Shown: positions 53,300 to 63,003, numbered from the stretch's first letter. The stretch is 64,000 bases of DNA from Nothopassalora personata (GCA_033816765.1 CM066289.1:4526001-4590000), one strand, 5' to 3'. Numbers and translations: made by a program. Notes: a model not told the origin generated them from the sequence alone.

Positions 53300-56175
53300 A
53301 AACCCGCATTAACTACTCAGTTCCACTTATTCTTACATAACTCCTTTATCTAGACCTACTCGTTATCGTAGCTAACACTAGTCTTACTAGACGCGTCCCT
53401 AAGTAGCTAGCTAGTAAAGTTCCTATAGTAGTTACGGAAGAAGCTCTTATTACGCCCTTCGCTTATAAAGCATATCTACTCGAGAGTAGTAACTAAGCTA
53501 AGCTACTTATCTATTAATTTCATAGCTCAGACGCGCTAATTATACATCTTCTTATAGAAGAGCTCCGAGTCTAGGCGGACCGTGGCATTAAGCTACCTTC
53601 TAGCATTAAGGATAACTTCGTTATTATTCTAAGACTTTAAACCCGCTAGGGCATCGGACAGGGGGCTAACGCTACTAAGGTATACGGCCGTAGGGAAAGG
53701 ATAGCTAGGTACTAGGCGTCGATACTTAAACCCTATAGCGCTCTCACTTAGCGTCTTAAAGTTACGATAGAGGTCCATTACCTAGTGCATACTCTAGCTT
53801 CGCTAGAGTTTAAGATAGTTATCGTCGCGGATCTCGATAAAGTAAGGGTTAATCTAACGTAGCGTCTTCTTATGTACGGCCTACCTTATTAGAACGCCTA
53901 TAGTAGTTACCCGCATTTACCTAGCGCTTAGGTCCTCTCTAAACTAGCTAATGCTATTCTTACTTAGGTAATTGTAAACCCTAACCGAGAAGAAACGCTT
54001 AAATCGGCCGTCTTCTATACAGTCGTGAATCCGGCACTACTAGATGAACTCTCTAGCATTCCCTTACTTATAAAAACCGTGTAAAAACTCCGGCCTACTA
54101 GTGCCCTCTAAGTTAAGAGAGTATAGCATATTAAGCCGGTTACTAGTCTAGTAGTTTTCAATTTCGAGGTTTAAGTCGACCCTAGCATACTATACTATAG
54201 CGTTTGCGTTACCCCCCTAATAAGCCCTATTAAAGCTAAAAATCGTAGGCCTAGGGAAGGAGATAAACCGAGTGTAGTATTAAGGGTATAGCGCTACTTA
54301 TAAGAGCTATAGCCCGGGGTCTTATTGTATAATCTATTAGCTTAGAGAATACTATATGTTCTAGTAGACGCCGCCGTTACTAACCTTATTCAATTCTCGT
54401 AGGTACTATCGGTACACGTCGAATTCTCGACTTATTATTTCTCTAACCGTTTTAACCCGCGGCGCTAGGTTAGCGTTATTATACTAGTATAGTATATTGC
54501 TATTAATGTAGGTACCGGTGCTATTAAGATCGGCTTAGTTAGCTTTATTAATGCCGAATTTGTCGAGGATCTAGTTATAGTTAGTATACGTAACGATACT
54601 ACTCGTAGTACCGATTTTGCCTCGAACGCGGAGGTAGCTAAGCGGGTTAATAGTCTTCTAACTACGCTTATTAGGGCGAAACCATAACCCATTTTTCACC
54701 TTAATAGCTAAAAAACTCTTACCTTTAAAGAGCTAGTCTTAGACCTTAAGCGTACGCTTACATAGGGTATTAGCGGTAATACCGGGATTCGTAACAAAGT
54801 AGAGGGCCTTATAGTAGAAATCTCGAATATACTAATCGCACATTATAGCGCTAACCTTACTATCCCTCTTAAGAACCCGCGAGATAGTATACTCGAGCAT
54901 CTTAAGGCCCGCCATCCGGTACTTAGGTAGCTAGTTAATGCTATCTACATTAATCGAGTTTCTAAACTTAATGCTATAGTACCGCTCATTATAGGTACAG
55001 TTAGCACGCTTAATCCGGAGGGCCTCGTCTTCCTATAGGATCTAATCCTTAAAGACTAATACATCCCTAATTATAGCCGAAGGTAACATAGTAAGTATCG
55101 GATTACTATTCTTAGTTAGGGCCGGAGTAGATCGTAGGGTACTAACCGGTGTACCTAGCGGACTGCCTTCGCGTATAGGTACGCCGTCTAGCGTTCGGTT
55201 AGGCGAGGATCGAGTAGGCATAGTTATGCCCTTACCTATGCTCTCGCCTATACGGAGCTACTTAAGTCGACTCGACTTACGACCGCCTCTTGATAGGACT
55301 GTAGGCTAGGTAGAGGCTAGTAGAGTTAGCGTAGTACTCTTTACACGTCCTTTACCTTTACTACCCGGTAGTAGCTAACGTAGCTAAGGCTATTACTAGC
55401 TAGATGGTCTAGGTTAATCTATGCTATCCTCTAGGGACGCGGACTTCTTAGTAATAGTACCCTCTATAAAGTATAGAAGGCTATCCTTATAGACGGCTAG
55501 GCGGTATCTTCTAATAATCTCCCTACTCTTAGCCGACTACGGATTAATGCTACGTACTTTAGCCTCCCTATTGCACCGGGTAAGATTACTAGGCTCTAGA
55601 ATTCGCTTACGATCTATGCCCTTGCGGCCGATCCTTATACGCTAGATTAATGCCCTCTAAATTCTACTAATAGCCCTACTGTAGTCTAGGTACTTGTTAA
55701 TAAAGGCCGTAAACTAGCGGCGCCCGCTATTAGTACTACAAAGCTCGGAGATAACGCGTCGATTAAGAATCTTATTATCTATCTACTATAGCTAGTAGCG
55801 GGTAAGCGTAGCTCGAAGAGTCTTCTCTCGGTTACGAATCTCTAAACCGGTCTTACGAATCTTACCGACGATGGGAAATAAGACATTAAGCTTCTTATTA
55901 CTAAGGAATTGATCCTAGTAGCTCTTACCTATGCTGCTCTTAACTTCCTCGAAAAATAGGTTAACCTAGACGGAGTAGTCTTCGAACACCTTCTCGAAGC
56001 CCTTATAGAAGTCCTTTAACACCTTAACCCGCTTCTAAGGACTAAGCTCCTAGAACATAACATTAGCGGCGGACTTTGGCGTGTTCGTGTTAGTAAGGAC
56101 ATGCTTAACGTTATCCGGTAGGCGAAGGGACTCGAACAAGGTCTAAGGTAGGCGGGTAAGCCTAGTAATAGTACT
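53300..56175 (-). pseudogene. Large ORF of the TIR element, family not recognised
   Basis: Translation across TAG/TAA codons is continuous over about 2.9 kb and continues beyond the retrotransposon insertion (ASSSIALTS, then TITRLTRLP). The N-terminal part is helical and basic (ILNRRVISELCSTN, IRKTGLEIRNREKTLRATL). The middle reads GTTSSIVTYTNYN, ILDKFGINKANRADLN and STGTYINSNILY. The C-terminal part contains RFKRFFSVRVYNYL and INPYFIEIRDDNYLKL. I recognise no transposase, recombinase, helicase or RT signature. A reader protein or novel transposase is possible. A 75-aa frame at 54465-54692 is a shadow of it. Confidence 0.45.
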
Positions 56176-56671
56176 TGTCAGGGCGAGAGCCTGGCTTGGG
56201 AACTGGACTAAGAAGCAGGTGCGAAATGCAGCTGCAGGTACAAAGGTATGGTAGGCTAGCTACACAAGACGAAAGACGAAGAAGAGAAGAGAGAGGCTTA
56301 GGGAGCAAGCCGGCTATTTGTACAATCCCCCCGCGTGTTGCGCGTCCTCGTGTTTGCGTGTTTGTGTGTTTGCTGCACATGGCAAACACCAAACTTTGTC
56401 ATTCACCAAACATTCCAACCCTCCTACGGGTATCCACGGGCTTCCTCCACGTGCGCGGGCCTTCTCCGAGTCACAGGCAGTGACGGTGTGACGTCCCGAG
56501 GTGCCGCTGTCCATTAGTGCCTGAGGTGTCATGGGTGGGGGCTGGTTTAGGCTGTGAATGTTGTCGGGCTTGGCATTCACATGCAAATCTGAACATTCAC
56601 TCCCACTCTCTTTTGGCCCGGAAGGCTTCTCAGCTCCCAGGTGGGATCCTTCCTGATGGGAGACCGTGACA
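56176..56671 (-). repeat. Intact element, 3' LTR (496 bp)
   Basis: TGTCA...TGACA ends in inverted form. The pol reading frame runs 358 bp into this LTR before its stop at 56314-56316. Short frames on both strands inside it are present in both LTRs and are not taken as genes. Confidence 0.95.
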
Positions 56672-59600
56672 GTAGCCCCCCCTAAATAGGCGGAGTTCCC
56701 ACGAAGCCCTAGGAGGTGCAAATACCTAGGGTGTTGTTCCTCAGTTCCTGGTTTTGGTCTCATGTCACGGTCGATGCACCACTTGTACACTGGGTCGAAG
56801 ACGTCTGATTCGTAGACACGACTGAAGTTTGGGATGTTCCCTTCGCCCTCAGCGTAGGCGTGGAAGTCCTCAATCGGTGTTCTGTTGTAGATGATATGCT
56901 GGATAGGTTCCCAGGTAGTATCCCATGGTTCAGCATTCTGCCACTGCACGTGGTACATCATTCCTGGTAGTCCTCGCTCTGGATTGGGCTCGTAACGGAA
57001 GCCGATGACTTTCCGAACGTGTTCTTCCCTCTCTTGGTTGTCAGAGTAGTCCTCTCCTTCTGCAGGGGGCTCTGGCATGTCTTGGTCTTGATTAGGGAAC
57101 GGGTCGTTGCTTGCCGGTCGGAGACGAACCGGGTGGAAGACGTCGTGAATACGCATGTGCTCTGGGAGGGCGAGGCGGTATGCGTGAGAGCTCACTTTCT
57201 CAGTGATCTCAAAGGGGCCTAGGCGCTTCCAATCAAGCTTCTTACAGGGCCTGTCTGTACGAACGTCCCTAGAATCCAGGTACACCCTGTCTCCTACTTG
57301 GTAGTCGGGCGCTGGCTGTCGTCTACGGTTGGCATAGTGCTCTTGCACAGCTTGTGCATAGGACATTTCTTCTTGGATTTCTTGGTGGATTTCGTGGAGG
57401 TGGAGAGCTAGCTCATCTGCTGCTTCTTCCCTGAAGTTTGCTGGTGGCGGGAGAGGGTCCTCAGGCTCAGCACCGGTTCGGGGGTGATAGCCTCTTGTGG
57501 CGTAGAAAGGTGAGTACCCTGTAGTGCTTGAGTCCCAGTTACGGGCCGCGAATTCAACGGCTGGGATATGGTGAGCCCAGTCCTTCTGGTGGTAGTCCAC
57601 GAAGCAGCGGAGAGTCTGTTCAAGCACTGCGTTTGCATTCTCTGTCTGTCCGTCCGTCTCGGGGTGGTAGGCAGTAGAGAGGTGATGCTTAATGCCAACA
57701 AGGGCCATCAGGCGCTTCCAGAAGTCAGACGTAAACTGAGTGCCTCGGTCAGAGACAGCACTGTCTGGGAGGCCAATATGCCGCCAGACAAACTCAAAGA
57801 AGAGCCTCGCAGTCTCTTTGGCGGTCATGCTCCAGCAGGGTATAAGGAACCTGTCCTTCGTAAGGCGGTCGACAATCACAAGAAGGGCCCGGGCCTTGAA
57901 GCCAAAGTAGGTGGTGCTGACAGGTAAGCCGGTAATGAAGTCCATGGTGATGTGCCTCCAGGGCCTATCAGGAGCTGCGAGGGGCTTGAGTAGGCCCTGA
58001 GGGCGAGAGCGGTCGACCTTGACTCTATGACAGATAGCACAGTTCTTGACGTAGCGGCGGACTGTCTTCCAGGAGCCTTGCCACCAGTAATGCCTAGCAA
58101 GGAGCATGTGGGTCTTGGCGACTCCTGGGTGCCCGCCCGAGGGAGCATCGTGTAAAGCCTGAATAACCTCTGCTCGAATGTTGGAGCCCTCGGGCTCAGG
58201 CACGTACAGACGCTTGCGGAAATAGACGACGCCCTCTTGAAGCTCGCATTCGGACAGCGAGAAGCCTGGGAAGGTCCTCGCTCCTGCTTCAAGGGCTTGA
58301 ATCAAAGCTTGAGCCTCTTCATCCGCGTCGTAGGCCTGACGGATACGGCGCATCAGCCCTTCAGGGGCCTCTTCGTCTTCAAATCCCTCAAAGTCTGATT
58401 CAGAGGAGCTGTCAGAAGTTACTGAGCCCTCTTCAATATCGTCCAGGTCCTCGAGGTCACTATCCAGTCCTGACTCGCTATCACTGTCGTCTAGGGACGT
58501 AGGGGCGAGTAGGAGCGTAACGAAGGAGGCGGAGAGGTTCGCTGTCTCTGCCCGGGCTCCCTCCTTCAGCTCGTCAGCTAGGTTGTACTCCTTGATTACT
58601 GTCTGTTCTGCGATGTGTTGCCCTTCGCCCCGGTCGACAGGGAGGTCGCCTGGGCGCCGGGTGAGTGCGTCAGCAAGCGTGTTGGCCTTGCCGGGGGTGT
58701 ATTGAATGACGAAGTTGAACCGCGAGAGGTACTCGCTCCAGCGGGCTTGCCTACGATTTAGGAGCTTGCTCTTCATGAAATACACGAGGTTCTTGTGATC
58801 CGAGCTCACTTGGATAGGCATAGCAGAGCCTTCGAGCTCTGGCCGCCATTCTTCAAAGGCCTTGACGATAGCGAGGAGTTCTTTGTCGTAGATCTCGTAG
58901 TTGCATTCAGCGCCTGTCATCTTCTTTGACAGATAGGCGACTGGTAGCCACGGGTGTTCAGGGGAACGGCGCTGGAGGAGTACACCTCCTACTACGCCGT
59001 CTGAAGCGTCGGTCTCTACGCGTGTCTCGAGTTCAAAGTCGAAGTGCTGGAGGATAGGATTCTCTGTGAACTTTGCCTTTAGGAGCTCAAATGCCTGTTG
59101 ACACTCAGGGGTCCACTGGAAGCTCTCTCCTTTACGGGTAAGCTTATGCATGCAGCGGACGATGCTGGAGAAGCCGTGAATAAAACGTCGATAGAAGTTG
59201 GCAAAGCCAAGGAAGCCCTGGACTTCCTTGACGTTCGTAGGGGGTGCCCATTCTTGTATAGCCTCAATCTTCTCCTGATCCATCTTGATACCATGGGCGG
59301 AGACGATAAGGCCAAGGAACTTCACCTCTGTCTGGATGAATTCGCATTTGTCGATGTCCAGTTGTACTCCTACGTTAAGGAGCTTCTGGAGTACTTTCTC
59401 AACATGGGAGTAGTGTTCTTCAAGCGTCTCGCTATAGATCAGGATGTCGTCTATGTAGGCCGTGGCGTACTCATCGAACTCCCTCAGTAGCTCGTTAATA
59501 AAGTGCTGAAAGGTGCTAGGACCGTTGCAGACGCCAAAAGGCATGACGTTGGATTGGAACAGCCCAAAGCGAGTCCGGAAAGCCGTCAGCCACTCGTAGC

Positions 59601-60876
59601 CTGGGGCCATTCGCAGCGAGTTGAAAGCGGCTACAATGTCGAGCTTCGTGAAATACTTGGCCTTTGAAAGGCGCTCGAGGGTCTCTTGAATCAGGGGGAT
59701 CGGGTACCTGTTCTTCTTAGAGACAGCGTTCAAGCCGCGGTAGTCTACACATAGGCGTAGACCACCTCCAGGCTTCTTGACAAACATGACTGGGCTGCTA
59801 GCAGCGGAGGCGCTGGGCTCGATGAACCCCTTCTTGAGGTTGGTCTCGAGCCACTTCTTGAGGACAATCAGTTCTTCGCGGGACATAGAGTAGAGGGGGC
59901 CCTTTGGGGGTTCTGCCCCTTCCTCGAGCTCGATCTTCATGTCAAATCCAGGACGGTGGGGCGGAAGCTTGTCCATGTTGGCGGGATCAAAGACGCCTAG
60001 GAGGTGGTGCCATACAGGGGGCACCTTCTCCTTCGGGTTAGTAGTGCTCTGGCTTGGATCCAGCTTCTTTATAGCCTTAGCTACGTCGTCCATAGACGCG
60101 GCGGCAAGCCGGATACCTTCTATCCTGTCAAGGTGTTCGATGCGGGCGGTTACCTCGCGTAGGGAGGCAGAGAAGACTGTAGCCCCCTTCTGGCGGGCGG
60201 CGGTAGCGAAGGCAGCAGCGCTGATCTGGAAAATCGTGTCTAAGTCGTCTCCCCTAGATCGAGGGGGGTTCTTCTCAGGTTCCGGAGGCGGAGGAGAAGT
60301 CGGTAAAGCAGCGGGAGGGCTGCTGGGGTCTCTGTTGTCTGTTGGGGGGCTTGCAAGGGCCTGGGCATACCCAGTAATTACGAGGTTCTTCCAGTCTATA
60401 ATGGGCTCGAATTTCTTGAACCATGGCAGGCCAAGGACGAATTCGTACTTCGGTAGGCGTGTGATGTAGGCCATGATAGGCATCGTCCTTCCAGCGAGGG
60501 TTACTGTTGTGTGAACAACATGGGTAACCTGCTCAGTGGTTGTAGAGCCATCAAACATAAACAGTGTACGGGGGTATCTCAGTTCCTGAAGCTTCAAATT
60601 GTGGCGAGAGGCACATTTAGGGTCCATGAATGTCTCTGCTAAAGCGCCGGTATCCAGGAAGGAAGTAGTGGAAAGTTCATGAGGATTCTTCTTTTTGGAG
60701 CCTATCTTTGCTTCGACGATGAATGGCTTGGAAATCTTGCTATCACCGTCGTCAAAAAGCTCTACTACGTTGAGTCTCAGTTCCTTCCTCTTCTTTCCTT
60801 CCTGTTCAACACGTAGAAGGCCTTCTTCGCGACTTGGGAGAAGGCCTAGGCATTTCCCGGGTTGGTGGGAGCAGCC
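56314..60876 (-). CDS. pol: Pol polyprotein of the intact chromovirus
   Basis: The open pol frame runs from just after a TGA at 60877-60879 to a TAA inside the 3' LTR, about 1,520 codons. Domains in order: protease with LDTGAL (60.65 kb); RT with LCVDYRGLNAVSKKNRYPIP (59.74 kb), FGLFQSNVMPFGVCNGPSTF and the catalytic AYIDDILIYS (59.45 kb); RNase H with ETDASDGVVGG (59.0 kb); integrase with an HHCC zinc finger ending NCAICHRVK (58.05 kb) and D-D-E motifs in MDFITGLP, SDRGTQFTSDF and HPETDGQTENANAVLEQ; and a chromodomain (MYHVQWQNAEPWDTTWEP, about 56.9 kb). The chromodomain directs integration to modified chromatin in this group. All catalytic residues seen are intact. There is no own start codon near the 5' end; expression is by frameshift from gag. 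Confidence 0.96.
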   Translation of the reverse strand, partial: GCSHQPGKCLGLLPSREEGLLRVEQEGKKRKELRLNVVELFDDGDSKISKPFIVEAKIGSKKKNPHELSTTSFLDTGALAETFMDPKCASRHNLKLQELRYPRTLFMFDGSTTTEQVTHVVHTTVTLAGRTMPIMAYITRLPKYEFVLGLPWFKKFEPIIDWKNLVITGYAQALASPPTDNRDPSSPPAALPTSPPPPEPEKNPPRSRGDDLDTIFQISAAAFATAARQKGATVFSASLREVTARIEHLDRIEGIRLAAASMDDVAKAIKKLDPSQSTTNPKEKVPPVWHHLLGVFDPANMDKLPPHRPGFDMKIELEEGAEPPKGPLYSMSREELIVLKKWLETNLKKGFIEPSASAASSPVMFVKKPGGGLRLCVDYRGLNAVSKKNRYPIPLIQETLERLSKAKYFTKLDIVAAFNSLRMAPGYEWLTAFRTRFGLFQSNVMPFGVCNGPSTFQHFINELLREFDEYATAYIDDILIYSETLEEHYSHVEKVLQKLLNVGVQLDIDKCEFIQTEVKFLGLIVSAHGIKMDQEKIEAIQEWAPPTNVKEVQGFLGFANFYRRFIHGFSSIVRCMHKLTRKGESFQWTPECQQAFELLKAKFTENPILQHFDFELETRVETDASDGVVGGVLLQRRSPEHPWLPVAYLSKKMTGAECNYEIYDKELLAIVKAFEEWRPELEGSAMPIQVSSDHKNLVYFMKSKLLNRRQARWSEYLSRFNFVIQYTPGKANTLADALTRRPGDLPVDRGEGQHIAEQTVIKEYNLADELKEGARAETANLSASFVTLLLAPTSLDDSDSESGLDSDLEDLDDIEEGSVTSDSSSESDFEGFEDEEAPEGLMRRIRQAYDADEEAQALIQALEAGARTFPGFSLSECELQEGVVYFRKRLYVPEPEGSNIRAEVIQALHDAPSGGHPGVAKTHMLLARHYWWQGSWKTVRRYVKNCAICHRVKVDRSRPQGLLKPLAAPDRPWRHITMDFITGLPVSTTYFGFKARALLVIVDRLTKDRFLIPCWSMTAKETARLFFEFVWRHIGLPDSAVSDRGTQFTSDFWKRLMALVGIKHHLSTAYHPETDGQTENANAVLEQTLRCFVDYHQKDWAHHIPAVEFAARNWDSSTTGYSPFYATRGYHPRTGAEPEDPLPPPANFREEAADELALHLHEIHQEIQEEMSYAQAVQEHYANRRRQPAPDYQVGDRVYLDSRDVRTDRPCKKLDWKRLGPFEITEKVSSHAYRLALPEHMRIHDVFHPVRLRPASNDPFPNQDQDMPEPPAEGEDYSDNQEREEHVRKVIGFRYEPNPERGLPGMMYHVQWQNAEPWDTTWEPIQHIIYNRTPIEDFHAYAEGEGNIPNFSRVYESDVFDPVYKWCIDRDMRPKPGTEEQHPRYLHLLGLRGNSAYLGGATVTVSHQEGSHLGAEKPSGPKESGSECSDLHVNAKPDNIHSLNQPPPMTPQALMDSGTSGRHTVTACDSEKARARGGSPWIPVGGLECLVNDKVWCLPCAANTQTRKHEDAQHAGGLYK
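56676..56683 (-). promoter_or_regulatory. Polypurine tract of the intact element
   Basis: In sense orientation AGGGGGGG followed by CTAC directly precedes the 3' LTR (TGTCAC...). It is the expected primer for plus-strand DNA synthesis. Confidence 0.7.
60818..60858 (-). promoter_or_regulatory. Programmed -1 ribosomal frameshift signal (gag/pol)
   Basis: The gag frame reads AAC CCG GGA AAT GCC TAG. G-GGA-AAT (60858-60852) is a perfect X-XXY-YYZ slippery heptamer in the gag frame, and the overlapping C-CCG-GGA also fits. After a 4-nt spacer comes a 9-bp perfect stem: AGGCCTTCT (60847-60839) and AGAAGGCCT (60826-60818), with a 12-nt loop. A -1 slip here leaves the gag frame just before its TAG and enters the pol frame, which is open from 60876 on. 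The overlap is only about 30 nt, so this is the only plausible place. Confidence 0.8.
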
Positions 60877-61988
60877 TCAATCTGGGCAGCAGCGTGGGTA
60901 GTGACGCGCTGGTTGCGGGCAGCGAGGGTTGGGCAGTTCACTGCGATGTGTCCAGGACCACCGCAGTAGGAGCAGAGGCCGAGCTGGCGACGACGGGCCT
61001 TCTCTTCAGCTGTAAGCTTACCACCCACGAGCCCAGGGGCTCGGGTAGTGGCAGCACCAGCAGAGAGGTCCATCGGCTCACCAGTGGCTGGAGGAGCGGT
61101 AGCAACGCGAGCCGGAGGAGCAGGAGGAGTGAAGGGTGCACCAGGGGCTCGAGGCTGCCTCGGGCCACCTCGAGCTGCGATGAGGGCACTGGTGTGCTTC
61201 ATGTTCGAGTCGAGGCTCTGACACTTGGCCACGAGTTCTTCGTACGTCATGTTCTTGACGTCCTTGTCCTCGAGTGCGTGTAGGAGCTCTGTAGAGAGGC
61301 CGCGGTACAGCATAGACTTCTTGGCCTCACTGTCGTATCCAGTGTAGCCAATCTCACGCGAGAAGGCAGAGTAGTAGTCGAGGAAGCTCTTGTTCTTCTG
61401 CTGGAGGGAGGCGATGACGTTCTGAGCTGTAGAGCGTCGGTCTGGGTCTCCAAAGGCAGCACCTAGGTCCTTAATCAGAGTGGCAGCATCTGGGCAGGTG
61501 ATGTCTTGAGAGTCTGCGTCGATGTAGTGACGGACCTGGTCGAGGGCCTTGTCACGGAGGAGGGAGAAGACGTAGGCCACACGCTGATGTTCCTCAGGGA
61601 AATGGTCGGCATTGGCCTTGAGCTTGATGGTGAGTTGGGTGATGAAGGCCTCGTACTTGCTCTTGTCACCCGTGAACTCGTCTGGGTCGTTGACCTTCTT
61701 GCTGAGTCGCGCGCCGCCGTTACGGTCGCCTGTGTCGAGGTTGTTAAGCAGACGCTCGAGTCTCTCAACGTAGGTCGCAGTGCCTGCTTGTTGGGTTTGC
61801 GCCTGCTGATACTCCCGGGCTGTAACGCGGAAGGAGTTCAGCGTGCGCTGAAGCAAGCGGAAGGCGTGGTCGGGATTGTCGTTGGCCCAGGCGGCGTATC
61901 CTGCTGCATCCTGGGGTACATTCTGGTATTCACTGAAGTGGAAATTGTCTTCTTCTTCTGTTGGGATTCCTTGAGCGTTGTCGGCCAT
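60846..61988 (-). CDS. gag: Gag of the intact chromovirus (380 aa)
   Basis: Starts at the Met just after the leader (MADNAQGIPTEEEDNFHFSE) and ends in TAG at 60846-60848. The middle holds a retrotransposon-Gag capsid domain (DPDEFTGDKSKYEAFITQL, FPEEHQRVAYVFSLLRDKAL, FLDYYSAFSREIGY). A proline-rich linker (PGAPFTPPAPPARV) leads to one zinc knuckle at about residues 339-352, CSYCGGPGHIAVNC, a perfect CX2CX4HX4C. Gag forms the cytoplasmic virus-like particle and the knuckle binds the element's RNA. The last codons overlap pol, which lies in the -1 frame. Confidence 0.95.
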   Translation of the reverse strand: MADNAQGIPTEEEDNFHFSEYQNVPQDAAGYAAWANDNPDHAFRLLQRTLNSFRVTAREYQQAQTQQAGTATYVERLERLLNNLDTGDRNGGARLSKKVNDPDEFTGDKSKYEAFITQLTIKLKANADHFPEEHQRVAYVFSLLRDKALDQVRHYIDADSQDITCPDAATLIKDLGAAFGDPDRRSTAQNVIASLQQKNKSFLDYYSAFSREIGYTGYDSEAKKSMLYRGLSTELLHALEDKDVKNMTYEELVAKCQSLDSNMKHTSALIAARGGPRQPRAPGAPFTPPAPPARVATAPPATGEPMDLSAGAATTRAPGLVGGKLTAEEKARRRQLGLCSYCGGPGHIAVNCPTLAARNQRVTTHAAAQIEAAPTNPGNA

Positions 61989-62015
61989 GGTGAAGATAGC
62001 GGGGTGTTGTTGAAG

Positions 62016-62024
62016 GTCTTTCGT
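62016..62024 (-). promoter_or_regulatory. Candidate primer-binding site (possible self-priming)
   Basis: Two nucleotides after the 5' LTR the sense strand reads ACGAAAGAC. It does not begin with TGG, so no ordinary tRNA 3' end fits. It is exactly complementary to GTCTTTCGT at 62120-62128 inside the LTR, near the predicted RNA start. In the Tf1/sushi group, the RNA's own 5' end pairs with the primer site in this way. Confidence 0.4.
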
Positions 62025-62026
62025 AA

Positions 62027-62522
62027 TGTCAGGGCGAGAGCCTGGCTTGGGAACTGGACTAAGAAGCAGGTGCGAAATGCAGCTGCAGGTACAAAGGTAT
62101 GGTAGGCTAGCTACACAAGACGAAAGACGAAGAAGAGAAGAGAGAGGCTTAGGGAGCAAGCCGGCTATTTGTACAATCCCCCCGCGTGTTGCGCGTCCTC
62201 GTGTTTGCGTGTTTGTGTGTTTGCTGCACATGGCAAACACCAAACTTTGTCATTCACCAAACATTCCAACCCTCCTACGGGTATCCACGGGCTTCCTCCA
62301 CGTGCGCGGGCCTTCTCCGAGTCACAGGCAGTGACGGTGTGACGTCCCGAGGTGCCGCTGTCCATTAGTGCCTGAGGTGTCATGGGTGGGGGCTGGTTTA
62401 GGCTGTGAATGTTGTCGGGCTTGGCATTCACATGCAAATCTGAACATTCACTCCCACTCTCTTTTGGCCCGGAAGGCTTCTCAGCTCCCAGGTGGGATCC
62501 TTCCTGATGGGAGACCGTGACA
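62027..62522 (-). promoter_or_regulatory. Intact element, 5' LTR (496 bp) with promoter
   Basis: In sense orientation a TATA-like TACAAATAG (about 62,167-62,175) is followed after about 40 nt by a pyrimidine-rich tract TCTCTCTTCTCTTCTTCGTC, a common setting for fungal transcription starts. A start near 62,128 would place GTCTTTCGT at the 5' end of the RNA. An open frame runs from inside the LTR (62243) into gag without a stop; the true gag start is taken as the Met beyond the LTR. Confidence 0.85.
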
Positions 62523-62527
62523 GTACT

Positions 62528-63003
62528 AGTAAGCGCTATGCTCGAGCTAGCCGGGCGTAACGAAGGACTAGCTAAAGCTATAATAACTAGGACTTGCTAG
62601 TAGTAAGATCGTAAGAGCTAGCTATCTCGTAGTGCTACTCTAGAGTATTAGTAAGCTTTAAAAGCTTAGTGTCGGGGTAGGGGCTTTAAAGAAGGTTAAG
62701 GTCGTAAAGAGAGAGAGGCTAAAGAACCGTCTAATGTGTATAGTAGTAGTAGATAGATGTGTTAGTAGCTCTAGTAATAGTGTTAGTGTTTAAAGAAAAA
62801 GAGAGGAAGTAGTAGGTAGAGAGCTACGCTTAAGTATACCTCTTAGCGTATGTCCCTATAACCGTTATAAGGTAGTAGCGCCGAGACCGGTCTTATAAGT
62901 AGTAAGAGCAGTGCTATCAAGGTTATACTAAAGGTCCGATAACCCTACATGTAACCGAAAACCAGTGCTAGTAACTACCTAGGTAAGTATTCGGTAGGGC
63001 ATA
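62528..63003 (-). mobile_element. 5' part of the TIR element (upstream region and start of its ORF)
   Basis: RIP-mutated sequence between the retrotransposon and the right inverted end. The minus-strand ORF of the element begins here and is interrupted by the insertion. Numerous TAGTAG/TAGTAA runs are seen. No separate gene. Confidence 0.5.

Larger units (their letters stand above)
56176..62522 (-). mobile_element. Intact Ty3/gypsy chromovirus, 6,347 bp, not RIPped
   Basis: Two 496-bp LTRs (56176-56671 and 62027-62522) read as identical over their whole length and are flanked by perfect GTACT duplications (56171-56175 and 62523-62527). The element reads on the minus strand: 5' LTR at right, gag, a -1 frameshift, pol (protease, RT, RNase H, integrase, chromodomain), the purine tract and the 3' LTR. 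Base composition is normal with abundant CpA, in sharp contrast to the flanks. All catalytic motifs seen are intact, so it may be able to move. Identical LTRs mean very recent insertion. It interrupts the ORF of the TIR element. Confidence 0.97.

Noticed and set aside
54465..54692. 75-aa minus-strand frame
   Set aside because: It is out of frame with the long RIP-broken ORF of the TIR element, which gives the more protein-like reading.
56175..56483. 102-aa frame on the plus strand in the LTR
   Set aside because: It occurs identically in both LTRs (also 62026-62334) and is antisense to pol and promoter; no domain and no reason to think it is translated.
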